The position numbers were made by a program, and so were the translations under genes. DNA of 64,000 nucleotides, taken from Acrocarpospora macrocephala (GTDB lineage: Bacteria > Actinomycetota > Actinomycetes > Streptosporangiales > Streptosporangiaceae). How positions within the stretch are numbered: the first letter of the stretch is position 1; every line of letters starts with the position of its first letter. Below the pieces are notes generated by a model that was given only the letters and a program-made list of their open reading frames with translations, had not been told where the DNA came from and did no database searches. Of the stretch, positions 25,526-34,076 are shown piece after piece. The stretch spans positions 186,001 to 250,000 of the forward strand of contig NZ_BLAE01000007.1 of the NCBI RefSeq assembly GCF_009687865.1, written 5' to 3'.

Positions 25526-27370
25526 TCAGCCGCTGCCCCGGCTGTCCAGGTACGCGGGCCAGCTGCCGAACTCGGTGATGTCCTTGGCGTCGGCCGCGGC
25601 GTAGGACTCGCAGAGGAAGCCGTACACCTGGCTGCCGTCGAGGAGTTCGATCGTGCCGAGGCCGAGGGGGGCGGGGATCTGGACGAGGAGGCGGCCGAGG
25701 GCTTCGGGGGTGAGGTGGTGGAGTTCCACCTCGATGGATTCGCCGCCGAGCATGCGCGTCATGCCGGGGCGGTCGCCAAGGTCGAAGAGGCGGTAGGCGG
25801 GAGCGGTGCCGGCCAGCCCCTGGCAGCGCGCGCCCAGGGCGGCGAGTTGGGGGTGTAGCGGCTGCCCGGTCCGGTGCGCGCCGACGACCGCCAAGGTGGC
25901 TGCCTCCCGCATCCGCGCCTCCCCACGCGGCGTCTCTTCCAGGGGGTCCCGGGTGGCGCCGGTCATCCCGCCGGTGGCGTGGTGGAAGTCGCGGGCCAGA
26001 TTGGCGAGCAGGGCGTCGGAGCCGGAGGGGCCGAGCAGGGTGAGCCCGTGCGGCCTGCCTGTGGCGGTCATTCCGGCCGGTACGGCTATCGCCGCCAGAT
26101 CCAGCAGGTTGGCGAACGTGCTGTAGTGACCGAGCACCGAGTTGCGCCGGATCGGGTCGGCGGCCATCTCGGCCAGAGTGAACGTGGTCGGCACGGACGG
26201 CACCGCGAGCACATCGACCTCCGCCCAGGTGGCCGCCGTCTCGACATCCAACTCGGCGAGCCGCCGCAGGCCGCGGAACACGTCGACCCCCGTGATGTCC
26301 CAGCCTCGGGCCAGCACGTCCCGGGTGACCGGATGAATGTCATCAGGATGCCCGGCCACGAAGTCCCCGATCCCGGCGAGCCGTTCCGCCAGCCAGGGCC
26401 CTTCGTAGAGCAGGCGTCCCGCCGCGAGGAACGGCGCGAAGTCGACGGCGACGATCTCGTGCCCGAGCCCGGCCAGCTCAGCCACGGCTTCGCCGAATCC
26501 CACCCGCGCCGCCTCGTCCCCGAAGAACTCGGGGAGTTCCGGCACCCCCACCCGCAATCCCCCGGTCCCCTCCACGAGGGCGTTCCACCGGGCCTGTCCC
26601 GCCTCCGGCAAACCCCCGGGGGCGTTCCGCCGGGTCGGTCCCGCCGCCGACAATCCCCCAGTGCCCGCTCGCCGAACGTGTTCCACCGCCCCGGCCACGG
26701 CGAACCTGGAATCGCACATGATGCCGACGGCGGTGGCGGCGTCGGGGACGGACAGTGCGAAGACGCTGGCACAGTCGAGAGAGGCGCAGGCGGGGACCAG
26801 GCCGGTGGTGGGGACCAGGCCGCGGGAGGGTTTCAGGCCGACGACGCCGGTGAGCGCGGCGGGCACCCGGCCGGAGCCGGCGGTGTCGGTGCCGATCGCG
26901 AAGCTGACCAGGCCCGCGCTGACCGCCACCGCCGAACCCGAGCTGGAGCCGCCGGAGATGAGCCCCGGCACGAGGGGCGACTCGCACGCGCCATAGGGAC
27001 TGCGGGTGCCCGACAGCCCGGTGGCGAACTGGTCCAGGTTGGTCTTGCCGATCAGCAGCGCGCCCGCCGCGAGCAGGCGTTCGACCAGCGGAGCCGTACG
27101 ATCGGGAACGTAGGCGAAGGCGGGACAGGCGGCGGTCGTGGGCATGCCGGCGACGTCGATGTTGTCCTTGACCGCGAACGGCACTCCGTAGAGCGGACCG
27201 GGGCGGACCTCGGCGAGCACGTCCTCGATCGGGCGCAGGGTGATCCACACGCCGTCGTCGCCGCGCGCGCGGATCCGCCGGCGCACCTCCCCGACCACGT
27301 CGGCGGGGGTGAACTCCCCCGCCGCGTAGCCGCGGGCGAGCGCCGCGAACTGCAGGCTGCCGACCGTCAT
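25526..27370 (-). CDS. atzF: Allophanate hydrolase
   Basis: A 614-residue enzyme that hydrolyses allophanate to ammonia and CO2. The N-terminal two-thirds is an amidase-signature domain with the Ser-cisSer-Lys triad visible as K68 ([11 protein letters not shown]), S142 ([11 protein letters not shown]) and S166 ([12 protein letters not shown]). The C-terminal domain ([20 protein letters not shown] and [11 protein letters not shown]) is the extra allophanate-hydrolase domain that finishes decarboxylation, and the length matches AtzF. The ATG at 27370 overlaps the stop of the cysteine-hydrolase gene (ATGA). An imperfect tandem repeat of about 55 bases (26575-26690) adds a GGL/ARWNA-type insertion in the amidase domain. 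It is the last step of the operon's pathway. Confidence 0.92.
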   Translation of the reverse strand: MTVGSLQFAALARGYAAGEFTPADVVGEVRRRIRARGDDGVWITLRPIEDVLAEVRPGPLYGVPFAVKDNIDVAGMPTTAACPAFAYVPDRTAPLVERLLAAGALLIGKTNLDQFATGLSGTRSPYGACESPLVPGLISGGSSSGSAVAVSAGLVSFAIGTDTAGSGRVPAALTGVVGLKPSRGLVPTTGLVPACASLDCASVFALSVPDAATAVGIMCDSRFAVAGAVEHVRRAGTGGLSAAGPTRRNAPGGLPEAGQARWNALVEGTGGLRVGVPELPEFFGDEAARVGFGEAVAELAGLGHEIVAVDFAPFLAAGRLLYEGPWLAERLAGIGDFVAGHPDDIHPVTRDVLARGWDITGVDVFRGLRRLAELDVETAATWAEVDVLAVPSVPTTFTLAEMAADPIRRNSVLGHYSTFANLLDLAAIAVPAGMTATGRPHGLTLLGPSGSDALLANLARDFHHATGGMTGATRDPLEETPRGEARMREAATLAVVGAHRTGQPLHPQLAALGARCQGLAGTAPAYRLFDLGDRPGMTRMLGGESIEVELHHLTPEALGRLLVQIPAPLGLGTIELLDGSQVYGFLCESYAAADAKDITEFGSWPAYLDSRGSG

Positions 27371-28050
27371 CCGAGCGTACGCAGGAGCGCGGAGGACGGG
27401 GCGATGGCGCCGAACACGCCGCCCTGCATGGTGACCATCTTCAGGGCGGCCTCGTAGTTGCCCTTGTCGGTGGCGCCGGTGCAGTCGGTCAGCAGCAGGC
27501 ACTCGTAGCCCCGGTCGTTGGCCTCCCGCATGGTGGTGTGCACGCACACGTCGGTGGTGATCCCGGTCAGGATCAGGTGGGTGATCCCGCGCGTGCGCAG
27601 CAGCAGGTCCAGATCGGTGGCGTAGAACGCGCCCTTGCCGGGTTTGTCGATGATCGGCTCGCCCTCGCGTGGCGCCACCTCGGGGACGATCTCCCAGCCG
27701 GGCTGGCCCCGGACCAGGATCCGCCCGCACGGCCCCGCGTCGCCGATGCCCGCGCCGATCCGCTGCGAGCGCCACAGCTTGTTGGGCGGGCAGTCGGACA
27801 GGTCGGGGCGGTGCCCCTCCCGGGTGTGGATCACCAGCAGCCCGTGCTCCCTGGCCGCCGCCAGCACGGCCGCCGTAGGCTCCAGACCGGCCCGGGTGAG
27901 CGACAGGTCGTAACCCATCATGTCGACGTATCCGCCGGGACCGCAGAAGTCGACCTGCCAGTCGATGCAGATCACCGCCGTGGTGGCGGAATCGAGCTGC
28001 CCGTCGAAGGGCCACGCGTACGGCTCCGCGTTTAAAGCCTGATATTTCAT
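27367..28050 (-). CDS. Isochorismatase-family cysteine hydrolase, probable biuret amidohydrolase
   Basis: A 227-residue cysteine hydrolase. The triad is intact: D30 ([10 protein letters not shown]), K136 (DKPGKGAF) and C169 ([13 protein letters not shown]), with the cis-peptide region just before the cysteine. Related enzymes are biuret hydrolase and ureidoacrylate hydrolase (RutB). Because the next gene encodes allophanate hydrolase, biuret to allophanate plus ammonia is the best-supported reaction. The start overlaps the stop of its degenerate paralogue (ATGA), and its own stop overlaps the allophanate hydrolase start. A ureidoacrylate-like substrate cannot be excluded. Confidence 0.82.
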   Translation of the reverse strand: MKYQALNAEPYAWPFDGQLDSATTAVICIDWQVDFCGPGGYVDMMGYDLSLTRAGLEPTAAVLAAAREHGLLVIHTREGHRPDLSDCPPNKLWRSQRIGAGIGDAGPCGRILVRGQPGWEIVPEVAPREGEPIIDKPGKGAFYATDLDLLLRTRGITHLILTGITTDVCVHTTMREANDRGYECLLLTDCTGATDKGNYEAALKMVTMQGGVFGAIAPSSALLRTLG

Positions 28051-28595
28051 GATCGCTCCATAAGAGTGGCGACGGCCGAGCGAGAGCCGACGGCGCCGAA
28101 GATACCGCCGGACATCTCGATCGTGGACAGGGCCCCCTGGCGCAGGTCCGGGGCGGCGGAGCCGCAGGCGTCCTCGACCAGCAGGCACTCGTAGCCGCGG
28201 TCGTTGGCGGCCCGCATGGTCGAGTGCACGCCGAGCTCCAGGCAGCAGCCCGCGAGCAGCAGCAGGTCACGCCCCGCCGCCCGGAGCACGGAGTCCAGGT
28301 CGCTGCCGTGGAAGCCGTCCCAGCCCGCCGCGTGCACGACCTGGTCGGGCCGGCGCGGCGGCGCCTCGGCGGGCGGGGCGGGCGGCCAGCCGGGCGGGCG
28401 CACCCGCACCGAGATGATCAGCCCGCCCGCCCCGCGCACCTGGCCGGCCAGGACCTCGACCGGGTGACCGGGGTCGACCGCCTGGCCCCGGTCGGCCGGG
28501 TGCGGGCAGGCCACCGCCAGCAGCGCCAGCCGTACCGGATCGAGACGCCCGTGCCAGGGCCAGGGGTAAGGAGTGGTGCCCGGGACGGTGGTCAT
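28047..28595 (-). CDS. Degenerate isochorismatase-family paralogue lacking the catalytic triad
   Basis: A 182-residue protein clearly homologous to its downstream neighbour over the C-terminal half ([20 protein letters not shown] against [20 protein letters not shown]). All three catalytic positions have changed: the Asp of the first strand is Ala ([13 protein letters not shown]), the Lys is Ala ([10 protein letters not shown]) and the nucleophile Cys is Gly (CLELGVHS). It is also about 45 residues shorter. The gene keeps an intact frame and tight ATGA overlaps on both sides, so it is probably expressed as a pseudoenzyme subunit or regulator rather than being a dead remnant. Confidence 0.75.
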   Translation of the reverse strand: MTTVPGTTPYPWPWHGRLDPVRLALLAVACPHPADRGQAVDPGHPVEVLAGQVRGAGGLIISVRVRPPGWPPAPPAEAPPRRPDQVVHAAGWDGFHGSDLDSVLRAAGRDLLLLAGCCLELGVHSTMRAANDRGYECLLVEDACGSAAPDLRQGALSTIEMSGGIFGAVGSRSAVATLMERS

Positions 28596-29731
28596 GACTT
28601 CGGCAGCGAGCCGACCACGCCGGCCACGAAGTAGTCGATCTTCTCGATGGTGGTGTAGTCGGGCACCGTGCCCTCGGGGATGCGTACCTTGCCCTCCTGG
28701 TCCTTGATCGGACCAGCGAACGGGGAGCTGGTCTTCAGCAGCTCGCGGGCCTTGTCGATCTCGGCCTTGGTGGCGTCGTCCACGAGCGGGCCGTACGGCG
28801 ACTGGACGAAGGGGTTCTCGCCCGTGCGGTAGCCGACGCGGAAGTTGTCGTTGTACTTCGATCCGGTGAAAGTGCCGCCGAGGGCGGTCTTCACGATGTC
28901 GGTGTAGAGCGGGCCCCAGTTCCACTGCGAGCCGGTCAGCCAGCCCTTGGGCGCGATCGCGGAGGCGTCGGCGTGGTAGCCGACCGTGAACTTGCCGGCC
29001 GCCTCGGTGGCCTTGATCACGGTGGCGGTGCAGTCCTGGTGCTGGGTGATGACGTCGACGCCCTGCTTCAGCAGGTTCGCGGCGGCCTCGGCCTGCTTGC
29101 CCGGGTCACACCAGGACGAGGTGCTGACGGTGAACGTCTGCGCGTCCGGGTTGACCGACTGGGCGCCGAGCTCGAAGGCGTTGATGTTGTCAATGGTCTG
29201 GGTGATCGGGAAGGCGTAGACGTACCCGAGCTTGCCGGTCTTGGTGGCCTTCCCGGCGGCGATCCCGGCCAGGTAGACCGGCTCGTACACGGTGCCGAAG
29301 AAGGTGCCCGCGTTCGGCGGGACCGCGGCGGTGATCAGGTTGCCCTGCTGCACGACGGCGACGTCGGGGTGCTCGGCGGCGACCTTCAGCGCGGCGTCCA
29401 GGTGGCCGTAGGAGGTGGCGAAGATGATTTTCGCGCCCTTGGCGATCATCGAGTTCATCACCCGGGCGGCGTTGTCGTCCTCGGGCACGTTCTCCGCGGT
29501 GATCACCTCCAGGTTCGGGAACGCCTTGGCCACCTCCTGGCTGCCCTGGTAGGCGGCCTGGTTGTAGCCGAAGTCGTCCTTGGGCCCGACGAAGATGAAC
29601 CCGACGGCGGCCGAGTCCTTGCCCGGCGGGGTGCTCCCGGCCGTCGGCGCGGTGGCGGTGCCGGTGGTGTTCGCGGAGCAGGCGATCAGCGGGAGGGTGA
29701 GCAGGACGGCCAGCGTGGTGAGTTTTCGCAT
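28592..29731 (-). CDS. BMP-family ABC transporter substrate-binding lipoprotein
   Basis: A 379-residue basic-membrane-protein-type (Bmp/PnrA) binding protein. The signal peptide ends in the lipobox LIAC (LLTLPLIACSAN), so it is membrane-anchored. Family stretches include VGFIFVGPKDDFGYNQAAYQ, KIIFATSYGHLD and FGTVYEPVYLAGIAAG. Most characterised BMP proteins bind nucleosides, but here the downstream enzymes point to biuret or another small ureide. It starts 13 bases after the permease stop. Confidence 0.92.
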   Translation of the reverse strand: MRKLTTLAVLLTLPLIACSANTTGTATAPTAGSTPPGKDSAAVGFIFVGPKDDFGYNQAAYQGSQEVAKAFPNLEVITAENVPEDDNAARVMNSMIAKGAKIIFATSYGHLDAALKVAAEHPDVAVVQQGNLITAAVPPNAGTFFGTVYEPVYLAGIAAGKATKTGKLGYVYAFPITQTIDNINAFELGAQSVNPDAQTFTVSTSSWCDPGKQAEAAANLLKQGVDVITQHQDCTATVIKATEAAGKFTVGYHADASAIAPKGWLTGSQWNWGPLYTDIVKTALGGTFTGSKYNDNFRVGYRTGENPFVQSPYGPLVDDATKAEIDKARELLKTSSPFAGPIKDQEGKVRIPEGTVPDYTTIEKIDYFVAGVVGSLPKS

Positions 29732-29744
29732 GAGGTTGTCTCTC

Positions 29745-30650
29745 CTAGGTGAACACGCGGCGCAGTTCCTCGGGGGCGGCACGCAGGGTGCGGCGGCCGA
29801 GGATCGCCAGGATCGCGAGGGTGATCAGGAAGGGCAGCGCGTCGAGGGCGAACTGGTTGAGCGACTCGCCCCTGGCCTGCAGCGCCGGGGCGAGAGCGAG
29901 GGCCGCGCCGAACAGGTACGACCCCGCCATCACCCACAGCGGACGCCAGGCGGCGAAGATGACCAGGGCGACGGCGATGAAGCCCCGCCCGGCGGTCATG
30001 CCCTCGAACCAGGCGTGCGCGTACGCGGTGGCGAGCTGGGCTCCCCCGATCCCGGCCAGCGCGCCGCCCGCCACGACGGCGGCGCCCCGGATGAGTCCCG
30101 GCCGGTAACCATGGACATGCAGGACATCTGCGCGCTCCCCCGCCGTGCGCAGCAGCAGCCCGCCCCGGGTCGACCGCAGCCACCACCACAGCAGCGGGGC
30201 CGCGGCGAACGACAGGTAGGTGACCGGGTCGTGCTGGAAGAGGATCTCGCCGAGCACCGGCACGTCGGCCAGGAGCGGCACCGGCACCGGGTCGAATCCG
30301 GGCGCGGCCCGGCCCACGTAGGCCGCGCCGAACAGCGAGGTCAGGCCCAGCCCGAGGAACATGACGGTCAGGCCGGTGGCGAACTGGTCGGATCGCCGCC
30401 AGACGACCATCACCGCGTGCACCAGGGCGAGCAGCCCGCCCGCGAGCGCCCCGGCCACCAGGCCCACCCACGGGCTCCCGGTCTCGGCCGCCAGCGCGTA
30501 TCCGCCGAGGGCGCCCACCAGCATGGACCCTTCGGTGCCCAGGTTGACCACGCCGGCGCGCTCGGCGATCGTCTCCCCCAGCGCGGCGAACATGATCGCC
30601 GTGCCGCCCCGGACGGCGCCGGTGAGAACATCCACGACCAGGTCACTCAT
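29745..30650 (-). CDS. BMP-type ABC transporter permease (second subunit)
   Basis: A 301-residue membrane permease of the branched-chain/nucleoside (BPD_transp_2) family with eight or so helices. The conserved signature is ERAGVVNLGTEGSMLVGALGGY, and GRGFIAVALVIFAAWRPLW marks the later loop. The ATG overlaps the stop of the partner permease (ATGA). Confidence 0.93.
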   Translation of the reverse strand: MSDLVVDVLTGAVRGGTAIMFAALGETIAERAGVVNLGTEGSMLVGALGGYALAAETGSPWVGLVAGALAGGLLALVHAVMVVWRRSDQFATGLTVMFLGLGLTSLFGAAYVGRAAPGFDPVPVPLLADVPVLGEILFQHDPVTYLSFAAAPLLWWWLRSTRGGLLLRTAGERADVLHVHGYRPGLIRGAAVVAGGALAGIGGAQLATAYAHAWFEGMTAGRGFIAVALVIFAAWRPLWVMAGSYLFGAALALAPALQARGESLNQFALDALPFLITLAILAILGRRTLRAAPEELRRVFT

Positions 30651-31699
30651 GACGGGCTCCTCTTGGCGGTCCAGCCGAGCACGGCGAGCAGGATCAGGGC
30701 CATCAGCACGTTGACGGTGGCGGCGGGCAGGCCGCTGTCGAGCTGGAGGCTGTCGCCGCCGACGGTGATCGCGGCGAGCATGAACGCGGCGGCCACGGCG
30801 GGCAGCGGGTTGTGCCGGGCGAGCCAGGCGGCCAGGAAGGCGATGTAGCCGATGTTGGTGGTCAGGCCCGGCCGGAGCTTGAACTCGATGCCGGCCAGGT
30901 GGATCACGCCCGCGAGCCCGGCCAGCGCCCCGCCCAGCAGCATCGCGGTCAGCAGCAGCCGGGCCACCGGCAGCCCGGCCCGGCGGGCCGCCTCCGGGTT
31001 GCCGCCGGTGACCGCGAGCCGGAAGCCGAACGCGGTGTGCCGCAGGGTGAGCCAGACCGCGGCGGCGGCCAGCAGCGCCAGGATGATCCCGGCGTGCACG
31101 GCCGTGCCGCCCAGCAGCGGCAGCCGCTGCTCGATCGCGAGCGGCGGGGTCGCGGGCTGGCCCGAGCCGTTGGCGTCCTTCCACGGCTCGTAGATGAGGT
31201 AGAGCATCACGTCGAGGGCGACGTAGTTGAGCAGCAGGGTGGTGACGGCCTCGTTGACGCCCACGGTCACCCGCAGCGCGACCGCGAGCCCGGCCCACAG
31301 CGCCCCGCCCAGCGCGCCCGCGACCAGCATGAGCGGCAGCGCCGCCGGTCCTGAGACGACCAGACCGACACCGGCCCCGGCCACCGCGCCGATGATCACC
31401 TGCCCCTCGCCGCCGACGTTGGCCAGGCCCGCCCGGGCGGGCAGGACCACGGCCATCGCGGCCAGGACGAACGGCGCGGCCTTGATCACGATCTGTTCGA
31501 GGCTCGCCCCGGTGGTCATCGAGACCACCATGTCGCCGAGCGTGGCGAGCGGGTCGGCGCCCTTGGCCAGGAGCAGGACGCTGAAGATCGCGATCGCCCC
31601 GGCCAAGGCCCCTGCCCAGCGGCCGGCCGCCGCCGCGAAACCCGATCCGGGCGAGACGAGGGGCGAGGCGACCGGGGTCGGCGTGAGCTGCGTGGTCAT
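30647..31699 (-). CDS. BMP-type ABC transporter permease (first subunit)
   Basis: A 350-residue permease partner with the family signature PARAGLANVGGEGQVIIGAVAG and VNEAVTTLLLNYVALDVMLY. The ATG overlaps the ATPase stop by one base (TGATG), so the transporter genes are translated as a coupled block. Confidence 0.93.
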   Translation of the reverse strand: MTTQLTPTPVASPLVSPGSGFAAAAGRWAGALAGAIAIFSVLLLAKGADPLATLGDMVVSMTTGASLEQIVIKAAPFVLAAMAVVLPARAGLANVGGEGQVIIGAVAGAGVGLVVSGPAALPLMLVAGALGGALWAGLAVALRVTVGVNEAVTTLLLNYVALDVMLYLIYEPWKDANGSGQPATPPLAIEQRLPLLGGTAVHAGIILALLAAAAVWLTLRHTAFGFRLAVTGGNPEAARRAGLPVARLLLTAMLLGGALAGLAGVIHLAGIEFKLRPGLTTNIGYIAFLAAWLARHNPLPAVAAAFMLAAITVGGDSLQLDSGLPAATVNVLMALILLAVLGWTAKRSPS

Positions 31700-33213
31700 C
31701 AGGCACCTCCGAGCATCAGGCGGCCGATCTCCTGGCGGTCCGCGCCGCGCGCCGGCACGATCCCGGCCAGGTGGCCGTCGTGCATCACCGCGATCCGGTC
31801 GCTGATCGCGATGAGCTCGTCCAGGTCCTCGGAGACGACGAGCACGGCGGCGCCCGCGTTGCGGCGTTCCAGGAGGAGCTCCTGGGTGCGCCGGGTGGTG
31901 GCGATGTCGAGCCCGCGGCTCGGATAGGCCGCCACCACCAGCACGCTGTCGCCCCGGCCGAGCGCCCGGGTGAGCATGACGCGCTGCACGTTGCCGCCCG
32001 ACAGCTCGGCGACCCGGCGGTGCCCGGCGGCCATCTGCAGGCCGACCCGGGAGTCCAGCTCGGCGGTGGTCTTGCGCACCGCGGCCCAGTCCACGTTCGC
32101 GCGGCGGCGCGGCACCGCGGGCAGGCCCAGCGCCACGTGCTCGACGATCGTCAGCCCCGGCACGACCGCGTCGGCCAGCGGGTCCTCGGGCACGTCGCAG
32201 ACCCCGCGCCCCAGCGCCTGCCGTGGGCCCGTCACCTCGGCCCCGGCCACGGTGACGGAACCGGCGGAGGCCGGGCGCAGCCCGCACGCCACCTCGCACA
32301 GCTCCCGCTGCCCGCTCCCGGCCACCCCCGCGACCCCGACCAGCTCGCCGGGCCGCACCTCCAGGCTCACGTCCTTGAGCCGCCGCACGCCGCTCGCGCC
32401 GAAGGCGCTCACGCCGCGCATGGCCAGCACAGGCTCGGCCTCGTAGGGCGGCTCGGGCCGATCGGCCGGCAGGCTGGGTACGGCCCTGCCGACCATGGCC
32501 TCCACCAGCTCCGCGTCGGTGTAGCCGCCCGGATCGACGCCGCCGAGGATGACCCGGCCGCCGCGCAGCACGGTCACCCGGTCGGCGATCGCGCGCACCT
32601 CGTTGAGCTTGTGCGTGACGATCACCACGCCGTACCCGGCGGCCCGCAGCCGCTCGACCACGCCGAACAGCGCGGTGACCTCCTGGGGCGCCAGCACGCT
32701 GGTCGGCTCGTCCAGGATGACGATGCGCGAGCCGGTCATCAGCACCTTGAGGATCTCGGCGCGCTGCCGCTCCCCGATCGACAGGTGCGCCACGCGCGCC
32801 TGCGGATCGACGGCGAGCCCGTGCTCGGCCGCCGCCTCGGCGATCATGCGGGACTTCACGCCGCGCACGGCCAGGGCGACGTTCTCGGTCACGGTCAGCG
32901 CCGGGACCAGCCGCAGGTCCTGGAAGACCATGCCGATCCCGAGGGAGCGGGCCTGCGCCGGGGAGCCGACCGTGACCGGCGCCCCCTCGACGGAGATGTC
33001 GCCCGCGTCGGGGCGGTGCACGCCGTACACGAGCTTGAGCAGGGTGCTCTTGCCCGCGCCGTTCTCGCCGACGAGGGCGTGCACCTCGCCGGGCCGTACG
33101 TCGAAGTCGACCCCGTCGTTCGCGAGCACCTCGCCGAACCGGCGTGTCAGGCCCCGGACGGCGAGGAGTGGTATGTCAGTCTTGGGCCCGGTTCGGGGTT
33201 CGGTCAATGTCAT
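31699..33213 (-). CDS. BMP-type ABC transporter ATPase (two ABC domains)
   Basis: A 504-residue duplicated ATPase of the sugar/nucleoside type (RbsA/NupA-like). Domain 1 has Walker [10 protein letters not shown], signature [13 protein letters not shown] and Walker [13 protein letters not shown]. Domain 2 is less canonical: the Walker A region is VAGSGQREL, the signature is [13 protein letters not shown] and the Walker B region reads [13 protein letters not shown]. That kind of divergent C-terminal half is usual in this family. The first 38 bases overlap the end of the GntR gene. Confidence 0.93.
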   Translation of the reverse strand: MTLTEPRTGPKTDIPLLAVRGLTRRFGEVLANDGVDFDVRPGEVHALVGENGAGKSTLLKLVYGVHRPDAGDISVEGAPVTVGSPAQARSLGIGMVFQDLRLVPALTVTENVALAVRGVKSRMIAEAAAEHGLAVDPQARVAHLSIGERQRAEILKVLMTGSRIVILDEPTSVLAPQEVTALFGVVERLRAAGYGVVIVTHKLNEVRAIADRVTVLRGGRVILGGVDPGGYTDAELVEAMVGRAVPSLPADRPEPPYEAEPVLAMRGVSAFGASGVRRLKDVSLEVRPGELVGVAGVAGSGQRELCEVACGLRPASAGSVTVAGAEVTGPRQALGRGVCDVPEDPLADAVVPGLTIVEHVALGLPAVPRRRANVDWAAVRKTTAELDSRVGLQMAAGHRRVAELSGGNVQRVMLTRALGRGDSVLVVAAYPSRGLDIATTRRTQELLLERRNAGAAVLVVSEDLDELIAISDRIAVMHDGHLAGIVPARGADRQEIGRLMLGGA

Positions 33214-33928
33214 GGCGCCTGCCTCGGTTGAGGGCCATCTGGGTGATCGCGCGAGCGGCGCGCCGCTCCACGACGTCCATCGACTCCCCCACGTGGCGGC
33301 GCATCGCGGTCAGCGCCTCGGCGTGCCGGCCGGCCAGGACCTCCTCGGCGATCTCCAGGTGCTGGATGATCGTGAGGGTGATGCGGTCCTCGGTGAGGAA
33401 GTCGTACATGCGCACCGCCCGGATCCGCGCGTTGACCGCGGCCAGGGTGCTCGTGAGCGCCGCGTTCCCCGACGCGCGGCTCATCGTGACGTGGAAGTCC
33501 TCGTCCATCAGGACGAACTGGGGATCGGGCTCCGGCTGGTCGTCCCGCAGCGCGCGCCACTGGTCGCGCAGCGGTTCCAGGATCGCCGGGTCGTGGGCAC
33601 GCACGTCCGGGTCGAGAGCGCGGCTGATGCCGCGCAGTTCGAGAGTGATCCGCAGTTCGTAGAGATCTCTGAGGTCGGTCAGGTCTGGCTGGGCGACGTA
33701 GTAACCGCCGTCTTCACCGCGTTCCACCAGGCCGTCGGCGAGGAGCCGGACGAGCGCCTCCCGCACGGGTGTGCGGGAGACCCCGAGCTCGGCCGCCACT
33801 CGCTCCTCGACCAGCCGGGCCCTGATCGCGAAATGCCCGATCATCAGCCTGCGGCGCAACTCGCCGTAGACCTGGTCCCGCCGCAGCTTGATGGCTGGAT
33901 CCCGTTCTGTATACAGACCTGTATCCAC
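33176..33928 (-). CDS. GntR-family (FadR/FCD) transcriptional regulator
   Basis: A 250-residue regulator with an N-terminal winged helix ([20 protein letters not shown], then [20 protein letters not shown]) and a C-terminal FCD effector domain ([29 protein letters not shown] and the late histidine region RRHVGES). FCD domains usually bind a metal and a carboxylate ligand. The start is GTG at 33928. It heads the transporter/hydrolase operon and overlaps the ATPase gene by 38 bases, so it probably represses the whole operon. A CTGTATACAG palindrome lies within its first codons. Confidence 0.9.
   Translation of the reverse strand: MDTGLYTERDPAIKLRRDQVYGELRRRLMIGHFAIRARLVEERVAAELGVSRTPVREALVRLLADGLVERGEDGGYYVAQPDLTDLRDLYELRITLELRGISRALDPDVRAHDPAILEPLRDQWRALRDDQPEPDPQFVLMDEDFHVTMSRASGNAALTSTLAAVNARIRAVRMYDFLTEDRITLTIIQHLEIAEEVLAGRHAEALTAMRRHVGESMDVVERRAARAITQMALNRGRRHDIDRTPNRAQD
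33907..33924. promoter_or_regulatory. GntR-type operator overlapping the regulator's first codons
   Basis: CTGTATACAG (33907-33916) is a perfect palindrome with a further half-site CTGTAT at 33919-33924. It lies 4 to 21 bases inside the GntR open reading frame, which suggests autoregulation by a roadblock or a leaderless-type promoter. Confidence 0.6.
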
Positions 33929-34024
33929 GGCATGGACGCTAAAGATGCGCTATTTCCTGACAAGTCGGCTCGGGTTAATTCGGTGTAGCCAACCCCTCAC
34001 GATCCCTCGCGGGGCTTCGTACAC

Positions 34025-34060
34025 AAAAAAGGGGCCCGCGCCGGTCGACGGCGCGGGCCC
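34025..34060 (-). terminator. Rho-independent terminator of the tandem amidase gene
   Basis: GGGCCCGCGCCG (34032-34043) and CGGCGCGGGCCC (34049-34060) form a perfect 12-bp stem with a five-base loop. On the minus strand the hairpin is followed by TTTTTT (34025-34030). It lies 17 bases past the stop of the amidase gene. Confidence 0.92.
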
Positions 34061-34076
34061 TGAAGGGGGTTGAGGG

